In this document: positions 29,721 to 37,277 of the stretch, one piece after another | Layout of the letters: each line of letters begins with the position of its first letter | How positions within the stretch are numbered: the stretch's first letter is position 1 | Assembly: GCA_036389335.1 (NCBI GenBank) | Contig: DASVQC010000108.1 | Coordinates: 16,440-80,439 of the forward strand | Length of the DNA stretch: 64,000 nucleotides | Source of the DNA: JAIVGV01 sp036389335 | Lineage (GTDB): Bacteria; Acidobacteriota; Blastocatellia; Pyrinomonadales; Pyrinomonadaceae | Reading direction: 5' to 3' | The notes under the pieces: model-generated | The model's database searches: none | What the model was told of the DNA's origin: nothing | What the model saw: the letters and a program-made list of their open reading frames with translations, nothing else | Made by a program: the position numbers and the translations under genes

Positions 29721-30320
29721 TTACAGACGTACGCCGCCCATCGTGCGTTGCCACGCGAGCGACTTGCGCAGCACGCAGAAACGCTGCCGCTCGTCCGCCG
29801 TCGCGCCCGCTTCGAGCTGTTCGAGCACGGCTTCCAGCAGCGGCAGCGCGAACGCGCCCGCGTGCGCGACGACCTGCGAGAAGTAGTGCAGGCGCAAGCG
29901 CCCCGCCCCGTCTCGGTGAAACGTCAACACCTCGCCGCCCGCCATCGCGAAGACCTCCTGCCCGACCGGGATTACGCGGCGCGGCACGGCGTGGTGCGTG
30001 CCCGCCGCGTCGCGCCAGCCGAGCAGCAGCACGCCCGCGAAGACGCCCTGCTCGTTCAGATAGTCGGGGCTCAGGATCGACAGCTCGGCGGGAGGCGACA
30101 GACGCGGCCCGAAATTCCCGTACTCCGGGTTGACGAGCTGCGTGTCGTAGATGACGCCGACCACGTCCTCGCCCTCGGCCACGGGCAACCGGACGAACTG
30201 CGCGAACCCGTAGTCGTCCGCCGAGGGCGCGCCCCCCGCGTCCAACCTGTCAACCACGCGCCCGACGTAATCGACGTGCGAGCGCGAGGCGACGATCTTC
30301 GCGATCCTCTTGCCGGTCAT
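29721..30320 (-). CDS. HAS-barrel-like protein
   Basis: About 199 residues from ATG 30320, whose ATGA overlaps the previous gene's stop. The N-terminal RIAKIVASRSHVDYVGRVVD, VGVIYDTQLVNPEYGNFGP and LLLGWRDAAGTHHAVPRR segments match the HerA/ATP-synthase (HAS) barrel proteins of cyanobacteria and acidobacteria, followed by a helical C-terminal domain. HAS barrels normally sit at the N-terminus of the HerA translocase, partner of NurA. No ATPase motif is present here. A nurA gene lies upstream on the same strand (31414-32655), so a role in DNA-end processing is plausible but inferred. Confidence 0.6.
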   Translation of the reverse strand: MTGKRIAKIVASRSHVDYVGRVVDRLDAGGAPSADDYGFAQFVRLPVAEGEDVVGVIYDTQLVNPEYGNFGPRLSPPAELSILSPDYLNEQGVFAGVLLLGWRDAAGTHHAVPRRVIPVGQEVFAMAGGEVLTFHRDGAGRLRLHYFSQVVAHAGAFALPLLEAVLEQLEAGATADERQRFCVLRKSLAWQRTMGGVRL

Positions 30321-30685
30321 TCCTTGCCGCTGGCCCCCTCTGCTTTCGACGCCGGCCCCCGGTCGCGCTCCGGCCACGACAGCTCGACGCCCGACCGATC
30401 ACTTCTGATCCGCATGCCGATCTGCGCCCGCTCGTAGACGTCTAACTCGGGGGCGACTTCAAACCGCTCGCCGCCTTCCCCTTCGATGAGGAGTCGCCTA
30501 ACCATTTTCGATCCCAGTTGCGTCTCCCTGATGGTCAGCGATTTATCAACTATCTTCCCCGCGTACTCCGTGCGTGAGAGGCCACCCAGTCGCAGCCGCG
30601 CGCGGTCAATCAACATCAGCGACGCCGCGAGGCCGAGCGCCGCGACGACCGTCAGCACTTTCGTCGCGGCCTCGCGCAGCCTCAA
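30317..30685 (-). CDS. Small single-span membrane protein, unknown function
   Basis: About 122 residues if TTG 30685 is the start; the frame is open further upstream, but no ATG is available and codons above are out-of-frame repeats of the neighbour. One membrane helix (VLTVVAALGLAASLMLID) is followed by a soluble domain with YAGKIVDKSLTIRETQLGSK and YERAQIGMRIR, resembling an OB- or barrel-like surface domain. It overlaps the HAS-barrel gene by 4 bases, so the two are translationally coupled. Confidence 0.6.
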   Translation of the reverse strand: MRLREAATKVLTVVAALGLAASLMLIDRARLRLGGLSRTEYAGKIVDKSLTIRETQLGSKMVRRLLIEGEGGERFEVAPELDVYERAQIGMRIRSDRSGVELSWPERDRGPASKAEGASGKE

Positions 30686-30729
30686 GATCGTCTCGGCCCG
30701 CCGAACGTGATTCGCCCCTCCCCCGGCCC

Positions 30730-31299
30730 TCAAAGCAGCCGCCCCGTCAAAGCGAAGAGAGTCCAGCAGATGAAGACCTGCGCGCCGAAGAGGGCGAGGC
30801 CGTAGGCGACCGACTGCGCGGCGGCGCGAGAGCCGCGCCGGTGCGTGGAGCGGCGCGCGCAGACGAGCCCGGCGCAGCCGAAGACGACGGCGCACGGCGC
30901 GAGCACCAACCCGAATAAGGGGATGAAGCAGTAGGCGACGAGGACGAAGGCCGTCTCTGTCGCCGCGTTGCGGTAGTCGTCCACGGCGCGCTCCGACGCC
31001 GGGGCGCGCGGGAAGAATTTTCGTCGCGCGGCGAGCGGCGCGGCGAAGGCCCGGCGGTGTTCGTAGATCGCCGCGAGCGGGTTGTCGTGTCGCGCGCTCG
31101 CGACGTCTTCGCGCCGCCAACGATACGAGGCGCGCAGTTGATCCGCCGGGCGGTAGTCGAGATCGGAGAAGCTGCGCCCGCACGTCGCGCAGAACTTCGC
31201 CGCGGCCCTCCGCGCCGCCGCGCCGCACGCCGGGCAGGACGGCGGCGTGGCGTGCGCCGCGCGCCCCTCAGTCTCCGCCATGTACTCCGTGCGACTCAT
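30730..31299 (-). CDS. Zinc-ribbon membrane protein, unknown function
   Basis: A 189-residue protein. CPACG and CATCG form a zinc ribbon at about residues 22-41; a soluble linker follows, then two or three membrane helices in the C-terminal 80 residues (AFVLVAYCFIPLFGLVLAPC, YGLALFGAQVFICWTLFAL). The architecture is like DUF4190-type zinc-ribbon membrane proteins. The start may be ATG 31299 or ATG 31281; neither has a well-spaced ribosome site. First gene after nurA on this strand. Confidence 0.65.
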   Translation of the reverse strand: MSRTEYMAETEGRAAHATPPSCPACGAAARRAAAKFCATCGRSFSDLDYRPADQLRASYRWRREDVASARHDNPLAAIYEHRRAFAAPLAARRKFFPRAPASERAVDDYRNAATETAFVLVAYCFIPLFGLVLAPCAVVFGCAGLVCARRSTHRRGSRAAAQSVAYGLALFGAQVFICWTLFALTGRLL

Positions 31300-31326
31300 A
31301 AGCCCACGACATCGATCATCCTAAAT

Positions 31327-31392
31327 TTCTTAGCGGCTTTGCGCCTTTGCGTGAAAATCCTTCTCACGCAAAGGCGCAAAGGCGCTAAGAAG
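31327..31392. repeat. GCGTGA-hub hairpin, copy 3
   Basis: A near-perfect palindrome: TTCTTAGCGGCTTTGCGCC and its complement enclose TTTGCGTGA-AAATCCTTC-TCACGCAAA. The longest stem of this family, about 28 bp. It separates nurA from the zinc-ribbon gene on the same strand and could end or process the transcript. Confidence 0.88.
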
Positions 31393-31413
31393 AACTATCA
31401 ACCGCCGAACTCG

Positions 31414-32655
31414 TCAGCGGCGGTGCGCTTTGCTGAGCGCCTTGCGCGAGACGCGGAAAGAGAGATCGTTGGCCTCGGCGAACTCCTGCACGGCGCGCAG
31501 GAAATGTTCGCGGTCGCGCACCGTGATGACCGCCGCCTCGTCAGCCGTTTCGAGCGCGTAAGGGTAGCCGTTGCCGACGACGCACTCGGCGCGCACCGCG
31601 TCCATCACCTCGTCGATCAGGCCGTCCTCCGCGACCCACGTCGGAATGTCGAGCCGCGCGGGCGTCAACCCCGGCGCGCTCGCCTGCAAGTATATGAAGC
31701 CGACGAGCGGCGCGCCAGCCTCGTCCCAGAACTCCGCGGTCAGACTATCACGCCGGCACTCGCAGAAGACGCTGCGGTCGCCCCAGCGACTGAACAGCGG
31801 CCCGCCGCCCGCCTGCGCCGAAAAGAGCTGCGCGTCGAAGACCGCCGGGCTCTCCCCGCCGCGCCGCGCGATCACGTCGAGCATCCTGATGAGATCGCGC
31901 GCGTAAGACTGATCGATGTAGCCGACGACGGGCACGCGCGTCTCGCGCGAGAGGCGGAGCGTCTCCGCGAGGGAGGCGATGTAGGCGTTCGGGAATTTCA
32001 GACTCTCGCTGCGCACGCGCGTGGTCGAGAGCAGGAGCGTCCCGTCGAAGAAGGCGACGGGGGGCCGCTCGCCCCGCGCCCGCCAGCCCTCCCGCCGCTT
32101 GAGGAAGGCGCGCGCCGCCGCCATCTCCAGCTCGAAGCGGCGCAAGCCGACCACGTCCGCCGCGCTCGCCCCCGCGCCCTCGGCGTCGAGCAAGTCCCCG
32201 GGCGGGACGAGGCGGAAGTCCCACTCCTTGCGGTATCCGTCGCCGCCCTTCGTGTGCGGGTTCTCGAACCACGCGACCTGCACGGCGGCGACGGGCAGGG
32301 AGATTTCGCGACCCGGCAGGATTTGGCTGCCGTCCGCCGCGAACGTGACGCGGTTCACGAGCGCGCCCACGGCCCACGCGCGCGCCTCCTCGTGCGTGCG
32401 CCACTCGCGCTCGAACGGGACGACGAACGAGCCCGCGCTATCGAGTTCGACCGTCGGCAGCGCGCTCGGCTTGCGCGCGACTCCGGCGGCGATTCCGGCC
32501 TCAGCCGCGGCCCTCACCTCCGCGACCGTCTGCCCCGCGAGCGCGCCGAGGCGCGACGCGTAGTCGCCCGCCTGCTCCGCCCACTCGCGACCGAACTCGA
32601 CGAACTCGCCGCGCCGCCCCGACAGCTCTTCGATCAGGCGTTGGCGGTACAGCAT
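31414..32655 (-). CDS. nurA: NurA-domain DNA end-processing nuclease
   Basis: A 413-residue protein. TFAADGSQI (Asp108), VAFFDGTLLLS near 205, GYIDQSYARDLIRML and a C-terminal GNGYPYALETADEAAV are conserved blocks of the NurA RNase H-like fold. In archaea and many bacteria NurA works with the HerA hexameric translocase to resect DNA ends. No HerA ATPase gene is in the window; a HAS-barrel-like protein is encoded about 1.1 kb downstream. Palindromic elements lie on both sides of the gene. Confidence 0.85.
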   Translation of the reverse strand: MLYRQRLIEELSGRRGEFVEFGREWAEQAGDYASRLGALAGQTVAEVRAAAEAGIAAGVARKPSALPTVELDSAGSFVVPFEREWRTHEEARAWAVGALVNRVTFAADGSQILPGREISLPVAAVQVAWFENPHTKGGDGYRKEWDFRLVPPGDLLDAEGAGASAADVVGLRRFELEMAAARAFLKRREGWRARGERPPVAFFDGTLLLSTTRVRSESLKFPNAYIASLAETLRLSRETRVPVVGYIDQSYARDLIRMLDVIARRGGESPAVFDAQLFSAQAGGGPLFSRWGDRSVFCECRRDSLTAEFWDEAGAPLVGFIYLQASAPGLTPARLDIPTWVAEDGLIDEVMDAVRAECVVGNGYPYALETADEAAVITVRDREHFLRAVQEFAEANDLSFRVSRKALSKAHRR

Positions 32656-32770
32656 AAAAGCCGTGACGGGTGACGGGTGACGGGTGACAGGTCAGAACCG
32701 TTCTCACTTGTCACCTGTCACGGTTTACGGTTTACGGTTTACGTCTTTTGCCCGTCACCTGTCACTTGTC
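32656..32770. repeat. Hub-and-arm palindrome, copy 3 (TGACGGG arms)
   Basis: The left arm is AAAAGCCGTGACGGGTGACG with further TGACGGG words and TGACAGG; the right arm contains CTTGTCACCTGTCACGG, three GGTTTAC units and CCCGTCACCTGTCAC. The TGA stop (32764-32762) of the minus-strand gene lies inside the right arm. Confidence 0.8.
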
Positions 32771-33298
32771 TTTGTCCGCCGTGCCCTTCCGCGCGCGGCG
32801 GAACTGCTCGGAGGAGGCGGTGTAATAGGTGGTGCGCAGCCTGCCCTCGATGAAGGTGTAGGAGATGCCGTCGCGCAGGTTGCGGAAGATGACGGCGTTG
32901 CCCTGGGCGTCGCGCTCGAAGGCGGAGTTGTTCGCGAGCTTCATCGTCTCGGGCGTGTCGGACGACGCCTCGTGTTGCAGGACGATCTGCCGCACCGTGC
33001 CCTCCGTGCCGGCGGAGAGCTTGTGTGCGCGCACGAACCGCGCGTCCACGAACGCGACCTGCACCGTCCCGCCCTGCACCTTGAAGCGCAGCGTCCCCGT
33101 CTGCCCGGCCTTGTCCTCCAGCGGCTTGCCCAGCACGCGCTCCACGTCCGCGCGCCGCGACCTCAGCGGCTCGATCTCGCCCCACGAAGTCGCGCCCGAC
33201 CCCCGCGCTTGCAGCAGCACCGACGCGGCGCACAGCCCGACCACCAAGGCGCGCGAGGCCCGGCCCGCGCGGCGGCGTAACATTGCGGCTCTCGTCAT
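32762..33298 (-). CDS. Exported protein of unknown function
   Basis: A 178-residue protein with an Arg-rich signal peptide (RASRALVVGLCAASVLLQARG). The mature part starts SWGEIEPLRSRRADVERVLG, a segment typical of small periplasmic domains that begin with a short helix before a beta-sheet, and contains GISYTFIEGRLRTTYYTASS. It ends in a Lys-rich tail. Start ATG 33298 or ATG 33283. No family assigned. Its stop is supplied by repeat DNA. Confidence 0.65.
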   Translation of the reverse strand: MTRAAMLRRRAGRASRALVVGLCAASVLLQARGSGATSWGEIEPLRSRRADVERVLGKPLEDKAGQTGTLRFKVQGGTVQVAFVDARFVRAHKLSAGTEGTVRQIVLQHEASSDTPETMKLANNSAFERDAQGNAVIFRNLRDGISYTFIEGRLRTTYYTASSEQFRRARKGTADKDK

Positions 33299-33340
33299 GC
33301 CGCGATGCTACGCCTTGCCCCGCGAGGATTCAAGACAAAA

Positions 33341-33459
33341 AAGTACTGAGTACTGAGTAGAAGCAGCCGTTAGCGATTAGCTATTAGCTGTCAGCCGGAT
33401 TGGAGAGAAGAAAATGCCTTTTAACTCAGTACTCAGTACTCAGTACTCAGTACTTCTAT
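33341..33459. repeat. Hub-and-arm palindrome, copy 4 (GTACTGA arms)
   Basis: Arms of tandem GTACTGA / TCAGTAC words enclose a nested TTAGCGATTAGCTATTAGC motif and the hub AGAAAATGCCTTTTAACTCA. The right end is contiguous with the TAG stop (33458-33456) of the TPR gene. Same hub type as copies 1 and 6, but with different arm words. Confidence 0.85.
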
Positions 33460-34658
33460 TTGGCGAAGGGGCGGACGCGCTCGACCGCTTCTTTGAAGTC
33501 GGCGTCGTCGGGCGAGAGCTGCGCGCCCTTCTGGTAGGCGGCGAGGGCTTTGGCGTACTGCTTGGAGACCTCGTAGGAGAAGCCTAGCTCGCGGAAGACT
33601 TCGGCGTTCTCGGGCGTCTTCGCGGCGGCGCGTTCGAGCGCGGCGGCGGCGCGCGGGTAGTTTTTCGCGCGGTTGTACGCGACGCCGAGCAGGTAGAGCG
33701 TGGAGCCCTGCACGCCCGCGCCCGACGCGACCGTTTCGAGCACGGCGGCGGCGCGCGCGTACTGCTTCGCGCCGACGAGCGCCTGCGCGTTCAGGGCGGC
33801 TGAGGATTCGTCGGCGCGCAGGCGCACCAGCGCGTCGCTCGTGCGCACGGCGTTCAGGTAGTTCTCGTTCGCCTTCGGAGTGTCGCCGCCCTCGGCGGCG
33901 CGGCGCAGGTACGAGACCGTGAGCAGGCTCCACGCCTGCGCGAGCCGCGGGTCGGCTGCCGTGGCGCGGTTCAGCGCCGCAATCGCCGCGTCGGCCTGCC
34001 CGCGGTCGAAGGCGATGCGCCCGAGGTAGAAGAGCGCGGCGGCGTTCTTCGGATCGGCCTTCACCGCGGCGTTGAACGAACGCTCGGCGTCCTCGATCTT
34101 CTTCGTCTGATACTCGGCCAGCCCGCGCGAGTAGAGCATCGCCGCGTCGGGCGCTTTGCCGGGGCGGGAGGTGGCGGCGACGAGGAGCGGGAGCGCGCGC
34201 TCGAACTGTTCGGAGAGGACGAGCGACTGTGCGAGTTTGTCTTCCGTGTTCGGATCGGGCTCGCCCGCGGCGCGCTGGAGGTCGAGCGCCTTCTGCAAGT
34301 CGGTCGCCGCCTGCGCGTACTGCTTCAGGCCGACCTCGGCGAAGCCGACGATCTTCCAAGCCTCGCCGTTCGCCGGGTTGGCCGACGCGACCTGACGCGC
34401 CTCGCGCGCCGCCGCCTCGAACTGCCCCTGCTGCAACAGCGCGTAGGCGCGCGTCGTGTCGCCGCCCGCCTGCGCGGGCGTCCCGGCGGGCGCGGCGCTG
34501 GCGTCGGGCGCGGACTGCTCCTTGGCCGCCGCCTCGTTGATGGTCTGCGGGTTGACGCGGCGCGGGCGCGTCGCGCCCGACTGCGCGGCGCACGTCGCGG
34601 CGACGGCGAGGACGGCGAAGAGGGCGGCGGTCGTCTGCTGGAAGTAGTTTCGTCTCAT
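33456..34658 (-). CDS. Exported tetratricopeptide-repeat protein
   Basis: About 400 residues from ATG 34658 (GGAG six bases upstream). Signal peptide through ATCAAQ, an Ala/Pro-rich spacer, then about nine helical TPR-like units, for example AYALLQQGQFEAAAREARQV, AALFYLGRIAFDRGQADAAI and VFRELGFSYEVSKQYAKALA. TPR arrays mediate protein-protein contacts in the periplasm. Partner unknown. Divergent from the histidine kinase gene across a 246-base spacer with no clear sites. Confidence 0.82.
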   Translation of the reverse strand: MRRNYFQQTTAALFAVLAVAATCAAQSGATRPRRVNPQTINEAAAKEQSAPDASAAPAGTPAQAGGDTTRAYALLQQGQFEAAAREARQVASANPANGEAWKIVGFAEVGLKQYAQAATDLQKALDLQRAAGEPDPNTEDKLAQSLVLSEQFERALPLLVAATSRPGKAPDAAMLYSRGLAEYQTKKIEDAERSFNAAVKADPKNAAALFYLGRIAFDRGQADAAIAALNRATAADPRLAQAWSLLTVSYLRRAAEGGDTPKANENYLNAVRTSDALVRLRADESSAALNAQALVGAKQYARAAAVLETVASGAGVQGSTLYLLGVAYNRAKNYPRAAAALERAAAKTPENAEVFRELGFSYEVSKQYAKALAAYQKGAQLSPDDADFKEAVERVRPFAK

Positions 34659-34904
34659 GCTCAACTCCACGCGCCCGCGGGCGGCGGGTTAGTCTTACCG
34701 CGGGAGAGTATGACTTGCGGCGGCGCGCGCTTACAAGTCTCGCGCGCATGGTCTGCGATGCGCCGCGCCCGCGCTTCGTTCGCCCCGATCTTGGCGGCGC
34801 GCGCCCGCCAGCGCGACAACTCAGTCCCGGCGGGGCGGAAAAAGTAGTATCCTTCAGCCCGCGCGGCGCGTCGCCGCGATGCCGCGGCGGGGGGAGTCGG
34901 ATCG

Positions 34905-36089
34905 ATGGAGAAACCTCACTGGCGTTTGTGGGTCTTGATCCTGACGGGCTGGACGCTCGTCGGGCTCACCTTCACGCTCAACTACTACCTCTTCTCCGAT
35001 CACTACGTCGCCATCTTCCGCCAGCCGCCGACGCTCCCCCAGATGCTCGTCTGGGAACTGCCCTACTGGTTCCTCTGGGCGCTGCTCTCGCCCCTCGTCT
35101 TCAGGCTCACGCGCCGCTTCCCCTTCGAGCGCGGCCTCTTCCTCCGCAGCTCGCTCGTACACCTCTCGGCCTGCCTCGCGCTCTCGCTCGCGCACCGCGC
35201 CGTCTACCTGCTCGCGGGCTGGCTCCTCCACGTCGCAGTCTACCGCCAGCTCGCCTCGCTCTCGTCGGTCTTCAACTTCCTCTTCTTCTTCAACCTCCCG
35301 ACCGGCTTCATGAGCTACGCCACCGTGCTGCTCGTCAGCTACGCGCTCGACTATTATCGCCGCCACCAGCAGGAGGAGCTTAAAATCTCGCGGCTCGAAG
35401 CGGAGTTGGCGCGGGCGCAGCTCGAAGTCACGCAGGCGCAGTTGCAGTCGCTCAGGATGCAGCTCCAGCCGCACTTCCTCTTCAACACGCTCAACTCCGT
35501 CTCGGCGCTCCTCGACGAAGACCCGGAGGCCGCCGACGAGATGCTCGCGCGCCTCGGCGACTTCCTCCGCCTCACGCTGGAGAATTCCGGCGCGCAGGAG
35601 GTGACGCTGCAAGAGGAGCTGGAGTTCCTGCGCTGCTATCTGGAGATCGAGCGCGTGCGGTTTCAGGATCGGCTCGACGTCAGTCTGGAGATCGCGCCCG
35701 GCGTTCTCGACGCGCGCGTGCCGAACCTCATCCTGCAACCGCTCGTCGAGAACGCCATCCGCCACGGCATCGTCCAGCGCGTCGGCAGCGGGCGCATCGA
35801 GATCAGCGCGAGCCGCGACGACCGCGTGCTGCGGCTCAGCGTGAGGGACAACGGGCCCGGCCTGCGCGCCGACGCCGCGCCGGGCTCGCGGCACGGGCTC
35901 GGGTTCGCGCTGACGCGCGCGCGCTTGGAGCGGCTCTACGGCGCGCGGCAGAGCCTACGCTTCACGGACGCGCCGGGCGGCGGGCTGGAGGTGACGCTCG
36001 AATTACCTTTCGTCGCGCCGGACGCCGCCGAGCCGATCATCGCTCTGTCGGAAGGCGCGGCGGCGGAGAGCGCGGGGGTCTCGGCGTGA
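34905..36089 (+). CDS. LytS/YehU-type membrane sensor histidine kinase
   Basis: A 394-residue protein with four predicted membrane helices in the first 160 residues, a coiled segment, then the His_kinase domain: phospho-acceptor His in LQPHFLFNTLNSVSALL near 190 and an ATP-binding HATPase domain with ENAIRHG near 285 and DNGPGL. GGGGGAG precedes the ATG. The signal sensed is unknown. The stop overlaps the start of the response regulator gene by four bases (GTGA), so the pair is coupled. Confidence 0.92.
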   Translation: MEKPHWRLWVLILTGWTLVGLTFTLNYYLFSDHYVAIFRQPPTLPQMLVWELPYWFLWALLSPLVFRLTRRFPFERGLFLRSSLVHLSACLALSLAHRAVYLLAGWLLHVAVYRQLASLSSVFNFLFFFNLPTGFMSYATVLLVSYALDYYRRHQQEELKISRLEAELARAQLEVTQAQLQSLRMQLQPHFLFNTLNSVSALLDEDPEAADEMLARLGDFLRLTLENSGAQEVTLQEELEFLRCYLEIERVRFQDRLDVSLEIAPGVLDARVPNLILQPLVENAIRHGIVQRVGSGRIEISASRDDRVLRLSVRDNGPGLRADAAPGSRHGLGFALTRARLERLYGARQSLRFTDAPGGGLEVTLELPFVAPDAAEPIIALSEGAAAESAGVSA

Positions 36090-36865
36090 TCGAAGGGCGA
36101 AAGATTCGCGCCCTCGTCATCGACGACGAGCCGCTGGCGCGACGGCGCATCCGCAAGCTCCTCGCGCGCGACGCGGAGGTCGAGGCGGTCGGCGACTGCG
36201 CCGACGGCTACGAGGCCATCGCCGCCATCAACGCGCACGATCCCGATCTCATCTTCCTCGACGTGCGGATGCCCGAGATCGACGGCTTCTCGGTGCTCGA
36301 ACGCATCCGCCCGAAGCACTCCCCGCTCGTCGTCTTCGTCACCGCCTACGACCAGTACGCCCTGCGCGCCTTCGAGGTCTCGGCGGTCGATTACCTCTTG
36401 AAGCCCTTCGACCGCCGCCGCTTCGACGCCGCCCTCGCGCGCGCCAAGTCGCGCCTCGCCTCGGGGCGCGACTCGGAGCTGACCGAGCGCGCGCTCGCGC
36501 TGCTCGAAGAGTTGAGGGCGAGGGAGAGCCACCTCGAACGCCTGATGATCAAATCCGGCGGGCGCGCCTTCTTCATCAAGACCGAGGAGATCGACTGGAT
36601 CGGGGCCGAGGGCAAGTACGTGCGCCTCCACGCCGGGCGCGAGTCGTACCTCTTGCGCGAGGCCATCGGCGGCCTCGAAGCGCGGCTCGATCCGAAGAAA
36701 TTCCCGCGCATACACCGCTCGACAATCGTCAACATCGACCGCGTTAAAGAGCTACAGCCGTGGTTCCATCAGGACTACCGCGTGATCTTGCGCGACGGCA
36801 CGGAGCTCGTCCTCAGCCGCAGTTGCCGCAAGAAACTCGCCGAGCTTTTGAAACTCCCCCTCTAG
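36086..36865 (+). CDS. LytTR-type response regulator
   Basis: A 259-residue DNA-binding regulator. Receiver domain: acidic Asp13/Asp14, phospho-acceptor Asp59 in IFLDVRMPE, and Lys in LLKPFD near 108. The C-terminal LytTR domain (about 150-255) has FIKTEEIDWIGAEGKYVRLH and RIHRSTIVNIDRVKEL. GTG start at 36086, overlapping the kinase stop. Partner of the preceding kinase; LytTR repeats that would mark its targets were not identified. Confidence 0.92.
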   Translation: MIEGRKIRALVIDDEPLARRRIRKLLARDAEVEAVGDCADGYEAIAAINAHDPDLIFLDVRMPEIDGFSVLERIRPKHSPLVVFVTAYDQYALRAFEVSAVDYLLKPFDRRRFDAALARAKSRLASGRDSELTERALALLEELRARESHLERLMIKSGGRAFFIKTEEIDWIGAEGKYVRLHAGRESYLLREAIGGLEARLDPKKFPRIHRSTIVNIDRVKELQPWFHQDYRVILRDGTELVLSRSCRKKLAELLKLPL

Positions 36866-36873
36866 TTTTCCCC

Positions 36874-36936
36874 CTGCGCCTTGATGCCTCCGGCGCGGGG
36901 ATGATTCCTCTCGCCGGAGTCGCCGAGGCGCGAAGG
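36874..36936. repeat. Degenerate hairpin related to the GCGTGA-hub family
   Basis: CTGCGCCTTGATGCCTCCGG and CGCCGGAGTCGCCGAGGCGC pair imperfectly around GGGGATGATTCCTC. The order of words (GCGCCTT, CCTCCGG, hub, CCGGAG, GAGGCGC) follows the family at 15591 and 31327, but the hub has lost GCGTGA. Confidence 0.5.
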
Positions 36937-36975
36937 TAATCCCCGCCTGCCGTCAACCCTCGTCGCTCGTTAGTA

Positions 36976-37110
36976 GTGTCCTAGTTTAAGCTTTCCTCTG
37001 TGCATCCTCCGTGTTCTCTGTGCCTCTGTGGTGAATTGACTTAGAGAAGATTCACCACGGAGGCACAGAGAACACGGAGGATGCACAGAGTTCAAATCAC
37101 ATTAGGACAC
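36976..37110. repeat. 135-bp palindrome with GTGTCCTA ends (MITE-like)
   Basis: The left end GTGTCCTAGTTTAA and right end ATTAGGACAC are partly complementary. Inside, CCTCTGTGCATCCTCCGTG, TTCTCTGTGCCTCTGTGG and their complements form a long, nearly perfect stem around TGAATTGACTTAGAGAAG. No ORF inside and no obvious target-site duplication. Defined short ends plus a long internal palindrome resemble a miniature transposable element. The same vocabulary appears unpaired near 6930 and, shortened, at 52752-52878. Confidence 0.8.
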
Positions 37111-37277
37111 CACCCGCCCGTTCCCGCCAAACGCCAACTCGTTCCCCGCCCGCGCCGGTTCGTGCCAAAGTCCTTCCCGCCATTCACGCATCGCCCCTAA
37201 AGTCTGCCGCTGAGGCCGCCGCACGCAATCCCCCGACCCCGCGCGGCCCGCCGATAAAGACGACGGAGGCAGAGACG

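Larger units (their letters stand above)
36866..37277. other. 412-base gene-free spacer filled by two palindromes
   Basis: After the response regulator stop come an imperfect GC-rich hairpin (36874-36936) and a large near-perfect palindrome (36976-37110), described separately. The remaining 160 bases before the permease show no gene, and a GGAGG ribosome site at 37263-37267 belongs to the permease. Confidence 0.6.

Noticed and set aside
33341..33459. Insertion sequence remnant
   Set aside because: No transposase reading frame, no fixed terminal repeats shared with the other copies and no target duplication; treated as a palindromic repeat.
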